From assembly GCF_004217045.1 (NCBI RefSeq), contig NZ_SGXM01000003.1, positions 62,001-126,000 on the forward strand: 64,000 nt of DNA, read 5' to 3'. Position 1 is the first letter of the stretch. The number at the start of each line of letters is the position of its first letter. Under the pieces are notes generated by a model. That model searched no databases and was not told the origin of the DNA. It saw only the letters and a list, made by a program, of their open reading frames with translations. The stretch comes from Cupriavidus agavae. GTDB lineage: Bacteria; Pseudomonadota; Gammaproteobacteria; Burkholderiales; Burkholderiaceae. Both the position numbers and the translations under genes were made by a program. Shown here in pieces: positions 25,890 to 33,861 of this stretch.

Positions 25890-26141
25890 ATGAAGCGCCA
25901 GATTGCCCTGATTGCCGCCCTGACCGTTGCCCTGTCGGCTGCGCCCGCCTTTGCCAAGGCCGGTAACTTCGACCCCTACACCGACGGCGCCAAGGCCACG
26001 AAGTTCGACCCGTACACGGACGGCGCCAAGGTCGGCAAGTTCGACCCGTTCACCGATGGTGCGAAGTCGGGCAAGTTCGATACGTTCACCGACGGCGCCA
26101 AGGCCCCGTTCGACGTGTTCACGGACGGCGCCAAGCTGTAA
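25890..26141 (+). CDS. Secreted small protein of tandem FDPYTDGAK repeats
   Basis: An 83-residue protein. The signal peptide (1-22, MKRQIALIAALTVALSAAPAFA) is followed by five near-identical repeats of 12, 12, 12, 11 and about 10 residues starting at F27, F39, F51, F63 and F74: FDPYTDGAK, FDPYTDGAK, FDPFTDGAK, FDTFTDGAK, FDVFTDGAK. The mature protein is nothing but these repeats, with an Asp-Thr-Asp-Gly core in each that could bind a cation. I recall similar repeat proteins in Burkholderiaceae but know no function. It has its own terminator and is divergent from a LysR regulator. The repeats are also near-identical at the DNA level (36 bp period). Confidence 0.85.
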   Translation: MKRQIALIAALTVALSAAPAFAKAGNFDPYTDGAKATKFDPYTDGAKVGKFDPFTDGAKSGKFDTFTDGAKAPFDVFTDGAKL

Positions 26142-26164
26142 GCTTTCCCCCCGCAGGACAGAAG

Positions 26165-26200
26165 AAGCCCGTACCGGTTGGTGCGGGCTTTTTGTTTTTT
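26165..26200 (+). terminator. Intrinsic terminator after the repeat-protein gene
   Basis: Stem AGCCCGTACC/GGTGCGGGCT with a GGTT loop followed by TTTTTGTTTTTT, 24 bp after the stop codon. Confidence 0.9.
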
Positions 26201-26204
26201 GGGG

Positions 26205-26591
26205 TCAAACGACGCGAGTTGTTGGACGGTACGCGGTCATCTTCGCATCGGCCGTCACGAGGGTCATGCCCTCGGTCAGTGCTTGCGCCACGAGCATTCG
26301 GTCGAACGGGTCCTTATGGCCAGGGCACATGGCCAAGCCGTCCAGCGTCCGTATATGGAATCTGTTGATGTCCAGCGTACGGTATCCGCAAATATCGAAA
26401 ACGGTCGACGCTTGCGTGGCGGTCACGTCTAGCTTGCCGTTCGATGCCTTGACCCCGATTTCCCAGAGACTAATGACAGAAACATAAATCTCATTGCTTG
26501 CATCGCCGATCAGCGCGGCCGCGGCGGACGGAAGATTCGCCGATCCCTTTGCCGCCCATAGCGCAATGTGAGTATCCAACAGGAGCTTCAA
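26205..26591 (-). CDS. vapC: PIN-domain ribonuclease toxin (VapC family)
   Basis: A 128-residue PIN-domain protein, the toxin of a VapBC-type pair, expected to cleave RNA. The acidic metal-binding set is visible: D6 (LLLDTHIALW), E44 (SLWEIGVKA), D94/D97 (HKDPFDRMLVAQA) and D115 (LVTAD). The 'LLLDTHIALWA' opening is typical of the YefM/Phd-linked VapC subgroup. Its start overlaps the antitoxin stop by 4 bp, so the two are co-translated. It lies between the repeat-protein gene and the glycine-zipper gene on the minus strand, and the module may be mobile. Confidence 0.92.
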   Translation of the reverse strand: MKLLLDTHIALWAAKGSANLPSAAAALIGDASNEIYVSVISLWEIGVKASNGKLDVTATQASTVFDICGYRTLDINRFHIRTLDGLAMCPGHKDPFDRMLVAQALTEGMTLVTADAKMTAYRPTTRVV

Positions 26592-26851
26592 CGTCCATCC
26601 CCCAGGAACCTGGCCGCAATCTCGTCATCGCTCTCGTTGAACTGCTCCAACGTAAGGTCATCCACTTGGGATCCGAGCAATGCCCGGCCTCCACCGATCC
26701 GCTGCGAGACTGTACCCACCGGCATGGGAATGAGCCGCGCAGCCGGCTTGCCATTCCGGGCGATGATGATTTCTTCCTGACTTCCGGACTCGATTGCTTC
26801 AACCAGCTTCGACAACTGGGTCTTGGCGTCGTGCATGTTGACGGTCAGCAT
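26588..26851 (-). CDS. vapB: Phd/YefM-family antitoxin (VapB)
   Basis: An 87-residue antitoxin. The N-terminal Phd/YefM DNA-binding fold is clear (MLTVNMHDAKTQLSKLVEAI, 'EIIIARNGKPAARLIPM'), and the C-terminal tail (about 55-87) would wrap the toxin. The ATG at 26851 has AGGAG seven bases upstream. A perfect 8-bp inverted repeat lies just upstream (26862-26882) and is the likely autoregulatory operator bound by VapB or VapBC. Confidence 0.92.
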   Translation of the reverse strand: MLTVNMHDAKTQLSKLVEAIESGSQEEIIIARNGKPAARLIPMPVGTVSQRIGGGRALLGSQVDDLTLEQFNESDDEIAARFLGDGR

Positions 26852-26861
26852 CCCACTTCTC

Positions 26862-26882
26862 CTAGCTAATACACTTAGCTAG
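26862..26882. promoter_or_regulatory. VapB operator
   Basis: Perfect inverted repeat CTAGCTAA-N5-TTAGCTAG, 11 bp upstream of the vapB ATG and overlapping its Shine-Dalgarno edge. Position and symmetry fit autoregulation by the antitoxin. Confidence 0.7.
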
Positions 26883-26929
26883 TCTAATGGAAGATCTCTG
26901 CCTACGCTATGAGACGACTCTCAAAAACG

Positions 26930-26955
26930 AAAACGGGCTCCGAAGAGCCCGTTTT
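26930..26955. terminator. Bidirectional intrinsic terminator
   Basis: AAAACGGGCTC-CGAA-GAGCCCGTTTT: 11-bp stem with U tracts on both strands, located just downstream of the glycine-zipper gene (minus strand) and upstream of the vapBC promoter. Confidence 0.88.
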
Positions 26956-26973
26956 CATGCCTCACCGCGCAAA

Positions 26974-27414
26974 TCAGTCACGGTAGTGGCGATGACGGTG
27001 CTTGTGCTTGCTGCGCTTGTAGTAGCGGCGGTCGTCGTCGTAGGAGTTGCTGCGCGAGACGTTGCCGCCCAGGGCGGAGCCTGCCGCGCCGCCAAGGCCG
27101 GCGCCGATCAGGCCGCCGGTGCGGCCGCCCATGGCGTTGCCCGCTGCCGTGCCGGCGCCGCCGCCGAGCGCGCCGCCGATGATGGCGCCCGTGCGTTCGC
27201 GCTTGCTCGACGTCAGGGCGCCGCCGGCGCCGCCGCCTACGGCACCGCCGAGGATGGCGCCGGTGCTGCCGCCCAGTGCGCCGCCCACGGCTGCACCTGC
27301 CACGCCACCCAGGCCACCGCCCAGTGCGTTGTTCAGATCGCCGCCTGCGAACGCCGGCAGAGCTGCTGCCGAGAGCGCAAGGGCCAGAGTCAGGTTGCGG
27401 AGATGACGCGACAT
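26974..27414 (-). CDS. Exported glycine-zipper protein with His/Arg-rich tail
   Basis: A 146-residue protein. The signal peptide (about 1-23, ending LPAFA) is followed by a long Gly/Ala region (about 30-110) with repeated GGxLGG and GAxxGG patterns typical of glycine-zipper (YMGG/OmpA-like) segments, expected to insert in or pack against the outer membrane. The C terminus (about 120-146) is very basic and histidine-rich: 'RRYYKRSKHKHRHRHYRD', which could bind metal or nucleic acid or peptidoglycan. Function unknown. The antisense frame across the gene (26887-27456 plus) is a shadow. Confidence 0.85.
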   Translation of the reverse strand: MSRHLRNLTLALALSAAALPAFAGGDLNNALGGGLGGVAGAAVGGALGGSTGAILGGAVGGGAGGALTSSKRERTGAIIGGALGGGAGTAAGNAMGGRTGGLIGAGLGGAAGSALGGNVSRSNSYDDDRRYYKRSKHKHRHRHYRD

Positions 27415-27600
27415 CGTATTTTCCTTATTTGGTGTGTATCTGGAACCGGAGTGTAGAGAAGGAGCCCTGCTGTTGCTGTAACCAGATGTGAGGCCCTGTA
27501 ACCCGCTCCGGAAACGGTATCGGCGCGTTAAAAGTTGATGCTACGGCGCCACACGGTGCAATCTGGCGTCACAAATTGACCGGCCGACCCAGGTAAAAAA

Positions 27601-27628
27601 AACGGCTCCCGCATGGGAGCCGTTTCCA
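27601..27628 (-). terminator. Intrinsic terminator after ybdD-cstA operon
   Basis: AACGGCTCCC-GCAT-GGGAGCCGTT stem, with eight A on the plus strand (a T run on the minus strand), 25 bp downstream of the ybdD stop. Confidence 0.88.
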
Positions 27629-27649
27629 TGGTGGCAAGGGCCGCCAGCG

Positions 27650-27844
27650 TCAGCAGCACTTCCCTTGCCCGCCGCCGTAGCGGGCTTCCTGGCGTTCGCG
27701 GAAGAATTCCTCGTACGTCATGGGTGCCCGGTCGGGGTGGGTGGCCTCCATGTGGGCCACGTAGGTCTGGTAGTCGGGCAGGCCGACCATCAGCCGCAGC
27801 GACTGTCCCAGGTAACGTCCCATGGTTCCGATCTGTTCGAGCAT
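27650..27844 (-). CDS. YbdD/YjiX family small protein
   Basis: A 64-residue soluble protein of the DUF466 (YbdD/YjiX) family: MLEQIGTMGRYLGQSLRLMVG, 'LPDYQTYVAHMEATHPDRAPMTYEEFFRERQEARYGG', ending CC. In E. coli the family gene always follows cstA or btsT, and is needed for or modulates pyruvate uptake. It starts 35 bp after cstA here, with GGAGG eight bases upstream. A longer open frame in the same register extends into cstA (to 28327) but only the last 64 residues are real. Confidence 0.93.
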   Translation of the reverse strand: MLEQIGTMGRYLGQSLRLMVGLPDYQTYVAHMEATHPDRAPMTYEEFFRERQEARYGGGQGKCC

Positions 27845-27879
27845 GATGGTGGCCTCCGTGAGCCTTTGGTCAGGATGGA

Positions 27880-29952
27880 TCAGGACTGCGCCGACGCCTG
27901 CGCCGGCAGCGGTTCGAACGGGGTCTCGCGGTCTGTGCGCTTCGAGGCGCCGCGCGCCTGCAGCGCGGTCTTGAAGCCGTAGAACACGATCGACAGCACC
28001 ACGAACATGAACAGCGCGCACAGGCCGGCGTCCAGGTAGTCGTTGAACACGATGCGGTGCATCTGCTCCATCGACTTGGCCGGGGCCAGCACCTTGCCTT
28101 CGGCAATGGCTGCGCTGAACTTCTCGGCGTGCGTCAGGAAGCTGACCTTCGGATCCGGATGGAACAGCTTCTGCCAGCCGGCCGTCAGCGTGCAGATCAG
28201 CAGCCAGCACGTCGGCACCAGCGTCACCCACGCGTACTGGCCGCGCTTCATCTTGACCAGCACGCACGTGCCCAGCACCAGCGCCACGGCGGCCAGCATC
28301 TGGTTGGAGATACCGAACAGCGGCCACAGCGTGTTGATGCCGCCCAGCGGATCGACCACGCCCTGATAGAGGAAGTAGCCCCAGGCCGCCACGGTCAGGC
28401 CGGTGGCGATCAGGTTGGCGGTCAGCGACTCGGTCTTCTTGAGCGCCGGCACGAAGCTGCCCAGCAGATCCTGCAGCATGAAGCGGCCGGCACGGGTGCC
28501 TGCGTCGACGGCGGTCAGGATGAACAGCGCCTCGAACAGGATGGCGAAGTGGTACCAGAACGCCATCATGGCCTGGCCGCCCACCACCTGGTGCAGGATG
28601 TGCGCGATGCCCACGGCCAGCGTCGGGGCGCCGCCGGCGCGCGAGATGATCGTATTTTCGCCAACATCCTTGGCGGTCTGGATCAGCACGTCAGGCGTGA
28701 TCACGAAACCCCACGTAGAGACCGTGGCGGCCACGGCTTCGGGCGAGGTGCCGATCACGGCGGCCGGGCTGTTCATGGCGAAGTAGACGCCCGGCTCGAT
28801 GACCGAGGCGGCCACCAGCGCCATGATGGCGACGAACGACTCGGCCAGCATCGCGCCGTAGCCGATGAAGCGCGCGTGGGTTTCGTTCTCCAGCAGCTTG
28901 GGCGTGGTGCCCGACGAGATCAGGGCGTGGAAGCCCGACACGGCGCCGCAGGCGATCGTGATGAACAGGAACGGGAACAGGTTGCCCGACCACACCGGAC
29001 CGCCGCCCGCCGCGAACTGGGTCAGCGCCGGCATCTTCAGTTCGGGGGCCACGATCAGGATGCCGATGGCCAGCGCGATGATCGTGCCGATCTTCAGGAA
29101 GGTGGAGAGATAGTCACGCGGCGCGAGCAGCAGCCACACCGGCAGCACGGCGGCCACGAAACCGTAGCCGATCAGCATCCAGGTCAGCGCCTTGCCGTCG
29201 TACGTGAACAGCGGCGCCAGCGTGGCGCTCTCGTGCACGTACTGGCCGCCGATGATGGCCAGCATCAGCAGCACGAAGCCGATCACCGACACCTCGCCGA
29301 TGCGGCCCGGGCGGATGTAGCGCGTGTAGATGCCCATGAAGATGGCGATCGGGATCGTCACGGCCACGGTGAACGTGCCCCACGGCGAATCGGCCAGCGC
29401 CTTCACCACGATCAATGCCAGCACCGCCAGGATGATGATCATGATCATGAAGCAGCCGAACAGCGCGATCATGCCGGGCACGGTGCCCATTTCGGACTTG
29501 ACCAGGTCGCCCAGGCTGCGGCCGTCGCGGCGCGTGGAGATGAACAGGACCATGAAGTCCTGCACCGCGCCGGCAAACACCACGCCGGCCAGCAGCCACA
29601 GCATGCCGGGCAGGTAGCCCATCTGCGCGGCCAGCACGGGGCCCACCAGCGGCCCGGCGCCTGCGATGGCAGCGAAGTGGTGGCCGAACAGCACCGCCTT
29701 GTTGGTCGGCACGTAGTCCAGGCCGTCGTTGTGGCGCCACGCGGGCGTCATGCGTTTGGGGTCGAGCTGCATCACCTTGTCGGCGATGAAGCGGCTGTAG
29801 TAGCGGTAGGCGATCAGGTAGATGCAGAGCGCGGCAACCACGATCCACAGTGCGCTGACGGCTTCACCGCGCCCCAGCGCGACAGTGGCGAAGGCAAACG
29901 CGCCGAGTACGGCGACGGCCAGCCACAACAGGTGTTGTCCGATGCGATTCAT
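27880..29952 (-). CDS. cstA: Carbon starvation protein CstA (pyruvate transporter)
   Basis: A 690-residue inner-membrane transporter of the CstA/BtsT family, about 16-18 spans; it takes up pyruvate (and peptides in some reports), driven by protons. The family motifs are recognisable: 'GHHFAAIAGAGPLVGPVLAAQMGYLPG', 'GAVQDFMVLFISTRRDGRSLGDL' and 'FHALISSGTTPKLLENE'. The start MNRIGQHLLW at 29952 is used; upstream in-frame sequence to 30267 lacks protein character. It is divergent from a two-component system whose Cache-domain kinase may sense the substrate, analogous to BtsSR control of btsT. Confidence 0.95.
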   Translation of the reverse strand: MNRIGQHLLWLAVAVLGAFAFATVALGRGEAVSALWIVVAALCIYLIAYRYYSRFIADKVMQLDPKRMTPAWRHNDGLDYVPTNKAVLFGHHFAAIAGAGPLVGPVLAAQMGYLPGMLWLLAGVVFAGAVQDFMVLFISTRRDGRSLGDLVKSEMGTVPGMIALFGCFMIMIIILAVLALIVVKALADSPWGTFTVAVTIPIAIFMGIYTRYIRPGRIGEVSVIGFVLLMLAIIGGQYVHESATLAPLFTYDGKALTWMLIGYGFVAAVLPVWLLLAPRDYLSTFLKIGTIIALAIGILIVAPELKMPALTQFAAGGGPVWSGNLFPFLFITIACGAVSGFHALISSGTTPKLLENETHARFIGYGAMLAESFVAIMALVAASVIEPGVYFAMNSPAAVIGTSPEAVAATVSTWGFVITPDVLIQTAKDVGENTIISRAGGAPTLAVGIAHILHQVVGGQAMMAFWYHFAILFEALFILTAVDAGTRAGRFMLQDLLGSFVPALKKTESLTANLIATGLTVAAWGYFLYQGVVDPLGGINTLWPLFGISNQMLAAVALVLGTCVLVKMKRGQYAWVTLVPTCWLLICTLTAGWQKLFHPDPKVSFLTHAEKFSAAIAEGKVLAPAKSMEQMHRIVFNDYLDAGLCALFMFVVLSIVFYGFKTALQARGASKRTDRETPFEPLPAQASAQS

Positions 29953-30255
29953 ATTGAAGGGTCTCCTCAGACCGGCTGAAAAGTACCTGCGTCGACAGAC
30001 GTTTCGGGGCAGCGGGGGCGGTGCCGGATGCGGCCGCCGACGATCGCGCGGAAAAGGGAGGTCTCCTGGATGTCTGCGGCGCCCGGTCTGTACTCGTCTG
30101 GTCCCGGATCTGGTCGTGCAGGCAGGCAGTGCATCCGGGATCGGCGAAGTCGCCCGGGCCGCGGTGCACCTACTGCGTCGATTTGCGCAACGGGCAAGCC
30201 CGGGCGCGAACCGGCGTGTAGTATTGACACCCGCCCATGTCGGCACAAGCGCGAA

Positions 30256-30278
30256 ACTACGCAACAAGCTTGCGTAGT
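30256..30278. promoter_or_regulatory. Perfect inverted repeat upstream of two-component operon
   Basis: ACTACGCAA-N5-TTGCGTAGT: 9-bp perfect arms, 60 bp upstream of the kinase ATG and about 300 bp upstream of the divergent cstA. It is a good candidate operator for the NarL-type regulator or for a regulator of both directions. Confidence 0.6.
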
Positions 30279-30337
30279 AGTACGTACACCGACGAAGTCA
30301 AGCGGCCTCCCGGCATCGGTGTTTACCCCCGGTACAG

Positions 30338-31720
30338 ATGAAACTCCGCCAAAAGATCCTTTTGCTCGCCGTCGCGCCGCTGGCTGTTGCGATGATGGGC
30401 ATCGCGCTGGCCGTGAAATTCCAGGCCACGGCGCTGGCGCGCCACGAGCGCGCGCTGGTGGAATCTGCCTATCTGCAGAGCAAGGAAACCGAACTGCGCC
30501 ACTACGTTGACCTGGCCAGGAGCGCGATTGCGCCAATGGTGGAATCGGGCCGCACGGACGCCGCCACGCGTGCGGCGGCCATGGCGGCGCTGGCCCGGCT
30601 CGACTATGGCCCCGACGGCTATTTCTTCCTCTACGACCTGCAGGGCCGCAACCTGATGCACCCGCGCCAGCCCGAACTGGTGGGCCAGGACCTGTGGCTG
30701 ATGCGCGACCCCGAGGGTGCGCTGACGATCCAGAAACTGATTGCGGCGGCCCGTGCCGGCGGCGGCTCGGTGCGCTACATGTGGCAGAAGCCGTCGTCGC
30801 AGCAACTGGCGCCCAAGCTCGGCTACGTGGTGGCGGTGCCGGGCTGGAACTGGATGCTCGGCACCGGCATCTACCTCGACGATGTGGAGCAGACGCTGCG
30901 CCGGCTCGACGCGCGCGCCGAGACCGATATCCGCGAAACCATGGCGTGGATCGGCGTGATCGCGGCCATCAGCATCCTGCTGGTGGCGGCCAGCGGGCTG
31001 GCCCTCAATATCAGCGAGCACCGCGAGGCCGACGCCAAGCTGCGGCAACTGGCGCAGCGCGTGGTGCAGTCGCAGGAGGAGGAGCGGGCGCGGCTCTCGC
31101 GCGAACTGCACGATGGCATCAGCCAGTTGCTGGTGTCGGTGAAGCTCGTGCTGGAGGCGGCCACCAACCGCATCCGCACGGCGCCGTCCGAAGGCGCGGC
31201 GGTGGCGCCGATCCTCGGCATGGCACTGAACCGGCTGGACTCCGTTTTCAATGAAGTACGACGTGTGGCGCACAACCTCCGCCCTGCCCTGCTCGATGAC
31301 CTGGGCCTGTTCGCCGCGCTGGAGCATCTGGCGCGCGAGATGCAGGCCGGCAGCACGCTGACCGTGGCGGTCACGCAGGACGGCGCGCCGCGCCCGCTTG
31401 GCGACGAGCAAGCCACGGCGCTGTTCCGCATCGCGCAGGAGGCGCTGACCAACGTGGAGCGGCACGCCCACGCCACGCATGTCGCGGTGCAGCTCGAATA
31501 CGGAGCGTCCGCCACGCGGCTCACCGTGCGCGACAACGGCACCGGTTTCGATGTCGCCCGCATGCAGCACGATCCGCTGCGCGGCATCGGCCTGCGCAAC
31601 CTGCGCGAACGCATGGCCGCGCTGGGCGGCCAGTTCGACGTGGTATCGACGCCCGCCGGCACGCGGCTCGTGGCCGCGCTGCCCCTGAATTCCCGTATGC
31701 CCGAACTTTCGCTGTCATGA
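30338..31720 (+). CDS. Cache-domain sensor histidine kinase (NarL-type partner)
   Basis: A 460-residue inner-membrane kinase. Span 1 (about 8-28), a periplasmic single-Cache domain (about 35-195; 'LDYGPDGYFFLYDLQGRNLMHP', 'GWNWMLGTGIYLDDVE'), span 2 (about 205-225), then HisKA_3 with the phospho-acceptor His near 258 (SRELHDGISQLL) and HATPase_c (VRDNGTGFD, GIGLRNLRERM). Cache domains of this type bind small carboxylates such as pyruvate or lactate. The stop overlaps the regulator start (ATGA). Neighbours cstA and a TRAP transporter suggest carboxylate sensing; this is inference. Confidence 0.92.
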   Translation: MKLRQKILLLAVAPLAVAMMGIALAVKFQATALARHERALVESAYLQSKETELRHYVDLARSAIAPMVESGRTDAATRAAAMAALARLDYGPDGYFFLYDLQGRNLMHPRQPELVGQDLWLMRDPEGALTIQKLIAAARAGGGSVRYMWQKPSSQQLAPKLGYVVAVPGWNWMLGTGIYLDDVEQTLRRLDARAETDIRETMAWIGVIAAISILLVAASGLALNISEHREADAKLRQLAQRVVQSQEEERARLSRELHDGISQLLVSVKLVLEAATNRIRTAPSEGAAVAPILGMALNRLDSVFNEVRRVAHNLRPALLDDLGLFAALEHLAREMQAGSTLTVAVTQDGAPRPLGDEQATALFRIAQEALTNVERHAHATHVAVQLEYGASATRLTVRDNGTGFDVARMQHDPLRGIGLRNLRERMAALGGQFDVVSTPAGTRLVAALPLNSRMPELSLS

Positions 31721-32415
31721 CCGATTCGCACCACGAAGACCTCGCCACCGTTTCCTCCGGCGCCCCGGCCCGCGTGCTGCTGATCGACGACCACGCGCTG
31801 GTGCGCGACGGCATGCGCATGCACCTGTCCCTGCAGCCCGGACTGGAGGTGGTGGGCGAGGCCGACGATGGCGAGGGGGCGCTGGCGTGGCTGGCCAGCG
31901 CGCCGCCGGGCAGCCTGCCCGAACTCGTGATCACCGACATCGGCATGCGCGGCATGGGCGGCATTGCGCTGGCCGGGGCGTTGCACGACCGGTATCCGGA
32001 ACTGGCCGTGCTGGTGGTGTCGATGCACGACAACCTCGAGTACGTGCGCCAGGCCGTGCGGGCCGGTGCGCGCGGCTATGTGCTCAAGGACGCGCCGGCC
32101 GACGAGCTGATGGCCGCCATCCAGGCCGTGCTGGCGGGGCGCGTGTTCTACAGCGCGCGCATCGCCCGGGGCATGGCGGAACTGGCCGCCAGCCCGGTGG
32201 ACGCGCTGACGCCGCGCGAGCGCGACATCCTGCACCGCATCGGGCAGGGCCTGGCCAACAAGGAAATTGCCGCCCAACTGGGCGTGTCGGTGCGTACCGT
32301 CGAGACGCACCGGCTCAATCTGAAGCGCAAGCTCGCCATCGAGGGCCGCGCCGGACTGGTGCGGTATGCGGTGCAGCAACTGGGCGTGGAAGGCGACGGC
32401 GGACCGTCTGCGTAG
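31717..32415 (+). CDS. NarL/FixJ-family response regulator
   Basis: A 232-residue response regulator. The receiver domain (about 18-140) has phospho-acceptor D74 (LVITDIGMRGMGG), the acidic pair D24-D25 and the conserved Lys of 'YVLKDAPADE'. The LuxR-type helix-turn-helix (about 165-222; LTPRERDILHRIGQGLANKEIAAQLGVS) follows. It is translationally coupled to the Cache-domain kinase and lies upstream of the TRAP transporter, which it may activate. Confidence 0.94.
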   Translation: MTDSHHEDLATVSSGAPARVLLIDDHALVRDGMRMHLSLQPGLEVVGEADDGEGALAWLASAPPGSLPELVITDIGMRGMGGIALAGALHDRYPELAVLVVSMHDNLEYVRQAVRAGARGYVLKDAPADELMAAIQAVLAGRVFYSARIARGMAELAASPVDALTPRERDILHRIGQGLANKEIAAQLGVSVRTVETHRLNLKRKLAIEGRAGLVRYAVQQLGVEGDGGPSA

Positions 32416-32682
32416 CGAACACAGGTTCGAATCGGGTATTCCCTACATTGTTAACGTGATTTCCACTGCCTAAGATCAAGACAACCGAAGGCCCGATGTC
32501 TGTCTGCTGAGACAGGCTTCACGCAGTCCGTGCGGAATTAAGAAAAATACGACGCGTCCCTGGCCTCGCACTGCATCTCCATTTCCATCGAGTCGTCGCA
32601 CCAGCCTTGCGGGCCCCTGCCCGCGCGGCCGGCGCGGCAGCCGCGCAGTGGTTGTTCGTCCAACACACAAGGGGAGACGGTC

Positions 32683-33831
32683 ATGGCAGCAAGGCGCAAG
32701 GACGGCACCAGTGGTGCCGGGGAGACGGTTTCGCGGCGGGGATTCATCGGCGGTGCCACGGCGGCGGCCGCAGGTGCGGCGACGATGGGCTTTCCGTCAA
32801 TCGTGAAGGCCCAGGGTCCGGTCACGATGCGGTGGCAGAGCACGTGGCCGACCAAGGACATCTTTCACGAGTTCGCGGGCGATTTCGTCAAGAAGGTCAA
32901 CGACATGTCCGGCGGCGAGCTCAAGATCGAGCTGCTGCCCGCCGGCGCCGTGGTCAAGGCGTTCGACCTGATCGACGCGGTCAGCAAGGGCACGCTCGAC
33001 GGCGGCCACGGCGTGATTGCCTACTGGTACGGCAAGAACTCGGCGCTGGCGCTGTGGGGGTCGGGCCCGGGCTTCGGCATGGACCCGAACATGGTGCTGG
33101 CCTGGCACAAGTACGGTGGCGGCAAGGAGCTGCAGGAAGAGATCTACCGCAGCCTGAACCTCGACGTGGTGTCGTTCCTGTACGGCCCGATGCCCACCCA
33201 GCCGCTGGGCTGGTTCAAGAAGCCGATCACCAAGCCCGAGGACTTCAAGGGCCTCAAGTTCCGCACCGTGGGTTTGTCGATCGACATCTTCACGGGGCTG
33301 GGCGCGGCGGTGAACGCGCTGCCGGGCGCCGAGATCGTGCCGGCGCTGGACCGGGGCCTGCTCGACGCGGCCGAGTTCAACAATGCCAGCTCGGACCGCG
33401 CGCTGGGCTTCCAGGATGTGTCGAAGGTCTGCATGCTGCGCAGCTTCCACCAGAGCTCGGAGCAGTTCGAGATCCTGTTCAACAAGAAGCGCTACGACGC
33501 GCTCTCGCCCAAGCTGCGCGCGCTGATCGCCAACGCGGTGGACGCCAGCTCGGCCGAGATGTCGATCAAGGCCATCGACCGCTACTCCAAGGATTACCAG
33601 GCGCTGCAGCAGCAGGGCGTGAAGTTCTACGCCACGCCGAACAGCGTGCTCCAGGCGCAGCTCAAGATCTGGGACGAGATCGTGGCGCGCAAGGAGAAGG
33701 AGAATCCGATGTTCAAGAAGGTCAACGACTCGATGCGGACGTTCGCCCAGCGCACCACGCGCTGGCAGAACGATACCAACGTCGAGTACCGCATGGCCTC
33801 GCAGCACTACTTCGGCGCGAAGAAAGCGTAA
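32683..33831 (+). CDS. TRAP transporter substrate-binding protein (DctP family)
   Basis: A 382-residue periplasmic binding protein. The N terminus carries a twin-arginine signal (S17-R-R-G-F-I-G, then an Ala-rich core and VKAQG cleavage area). The mature part matches the DctP family: 'MRWQSTWPTKDIFHEFAGDF', 'VKAFDLIDAVSKGTLDGGHG', 'GLKFRTVGLSIDIFTGLGA'. The subgroup (FcbT/YiaO-like with 'YWYGKNSALALWGSGPGFGM') binds 2-oxo or hydroxy monocarboxylates such as lactate or pyruvate in relatives; substrate here is not proven. Start has AAGGGGAG nine bases upstream. The gene opens the TRAP operon. Confidence 0.94.
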   Translation: MAARRKDGTSGAGETVSRRGFIGGATAAAAGAATMGFPSIVKAQGPVTMRWQSTWPTKDIFHEFAGDFVKKVNDMSGGELKIELLPAGAVVKAFDLIDAVSKGTLDGGHGVIAYWYGKNSALALWGSGPGFGMDPNMVLAWHKYGGGKELQEEIYRSLNLDVVSFLYGPMPTQPLGWFKKPITKPEDFKGLKFRTVGLSIDIFTGLGAAVNALPGAEIVPALDRGLLDAAEFNNASSDRALGFQDVSKVCMLRSFHQSSEQFEILFNKKRYDALSPKLRALIANAVDASSAEMSIKAIDRYSKDYQALQQQGVKFYATPNSVLQAQLKIWDEIVARKEKENPMFKKVNDSMRTFAQRTTRWQNDTNVEYRMASQHYFGAKKA

Positions 33832-33861
33832 TCCACGGCAGGACTTCGACGGAGCCTTCCT

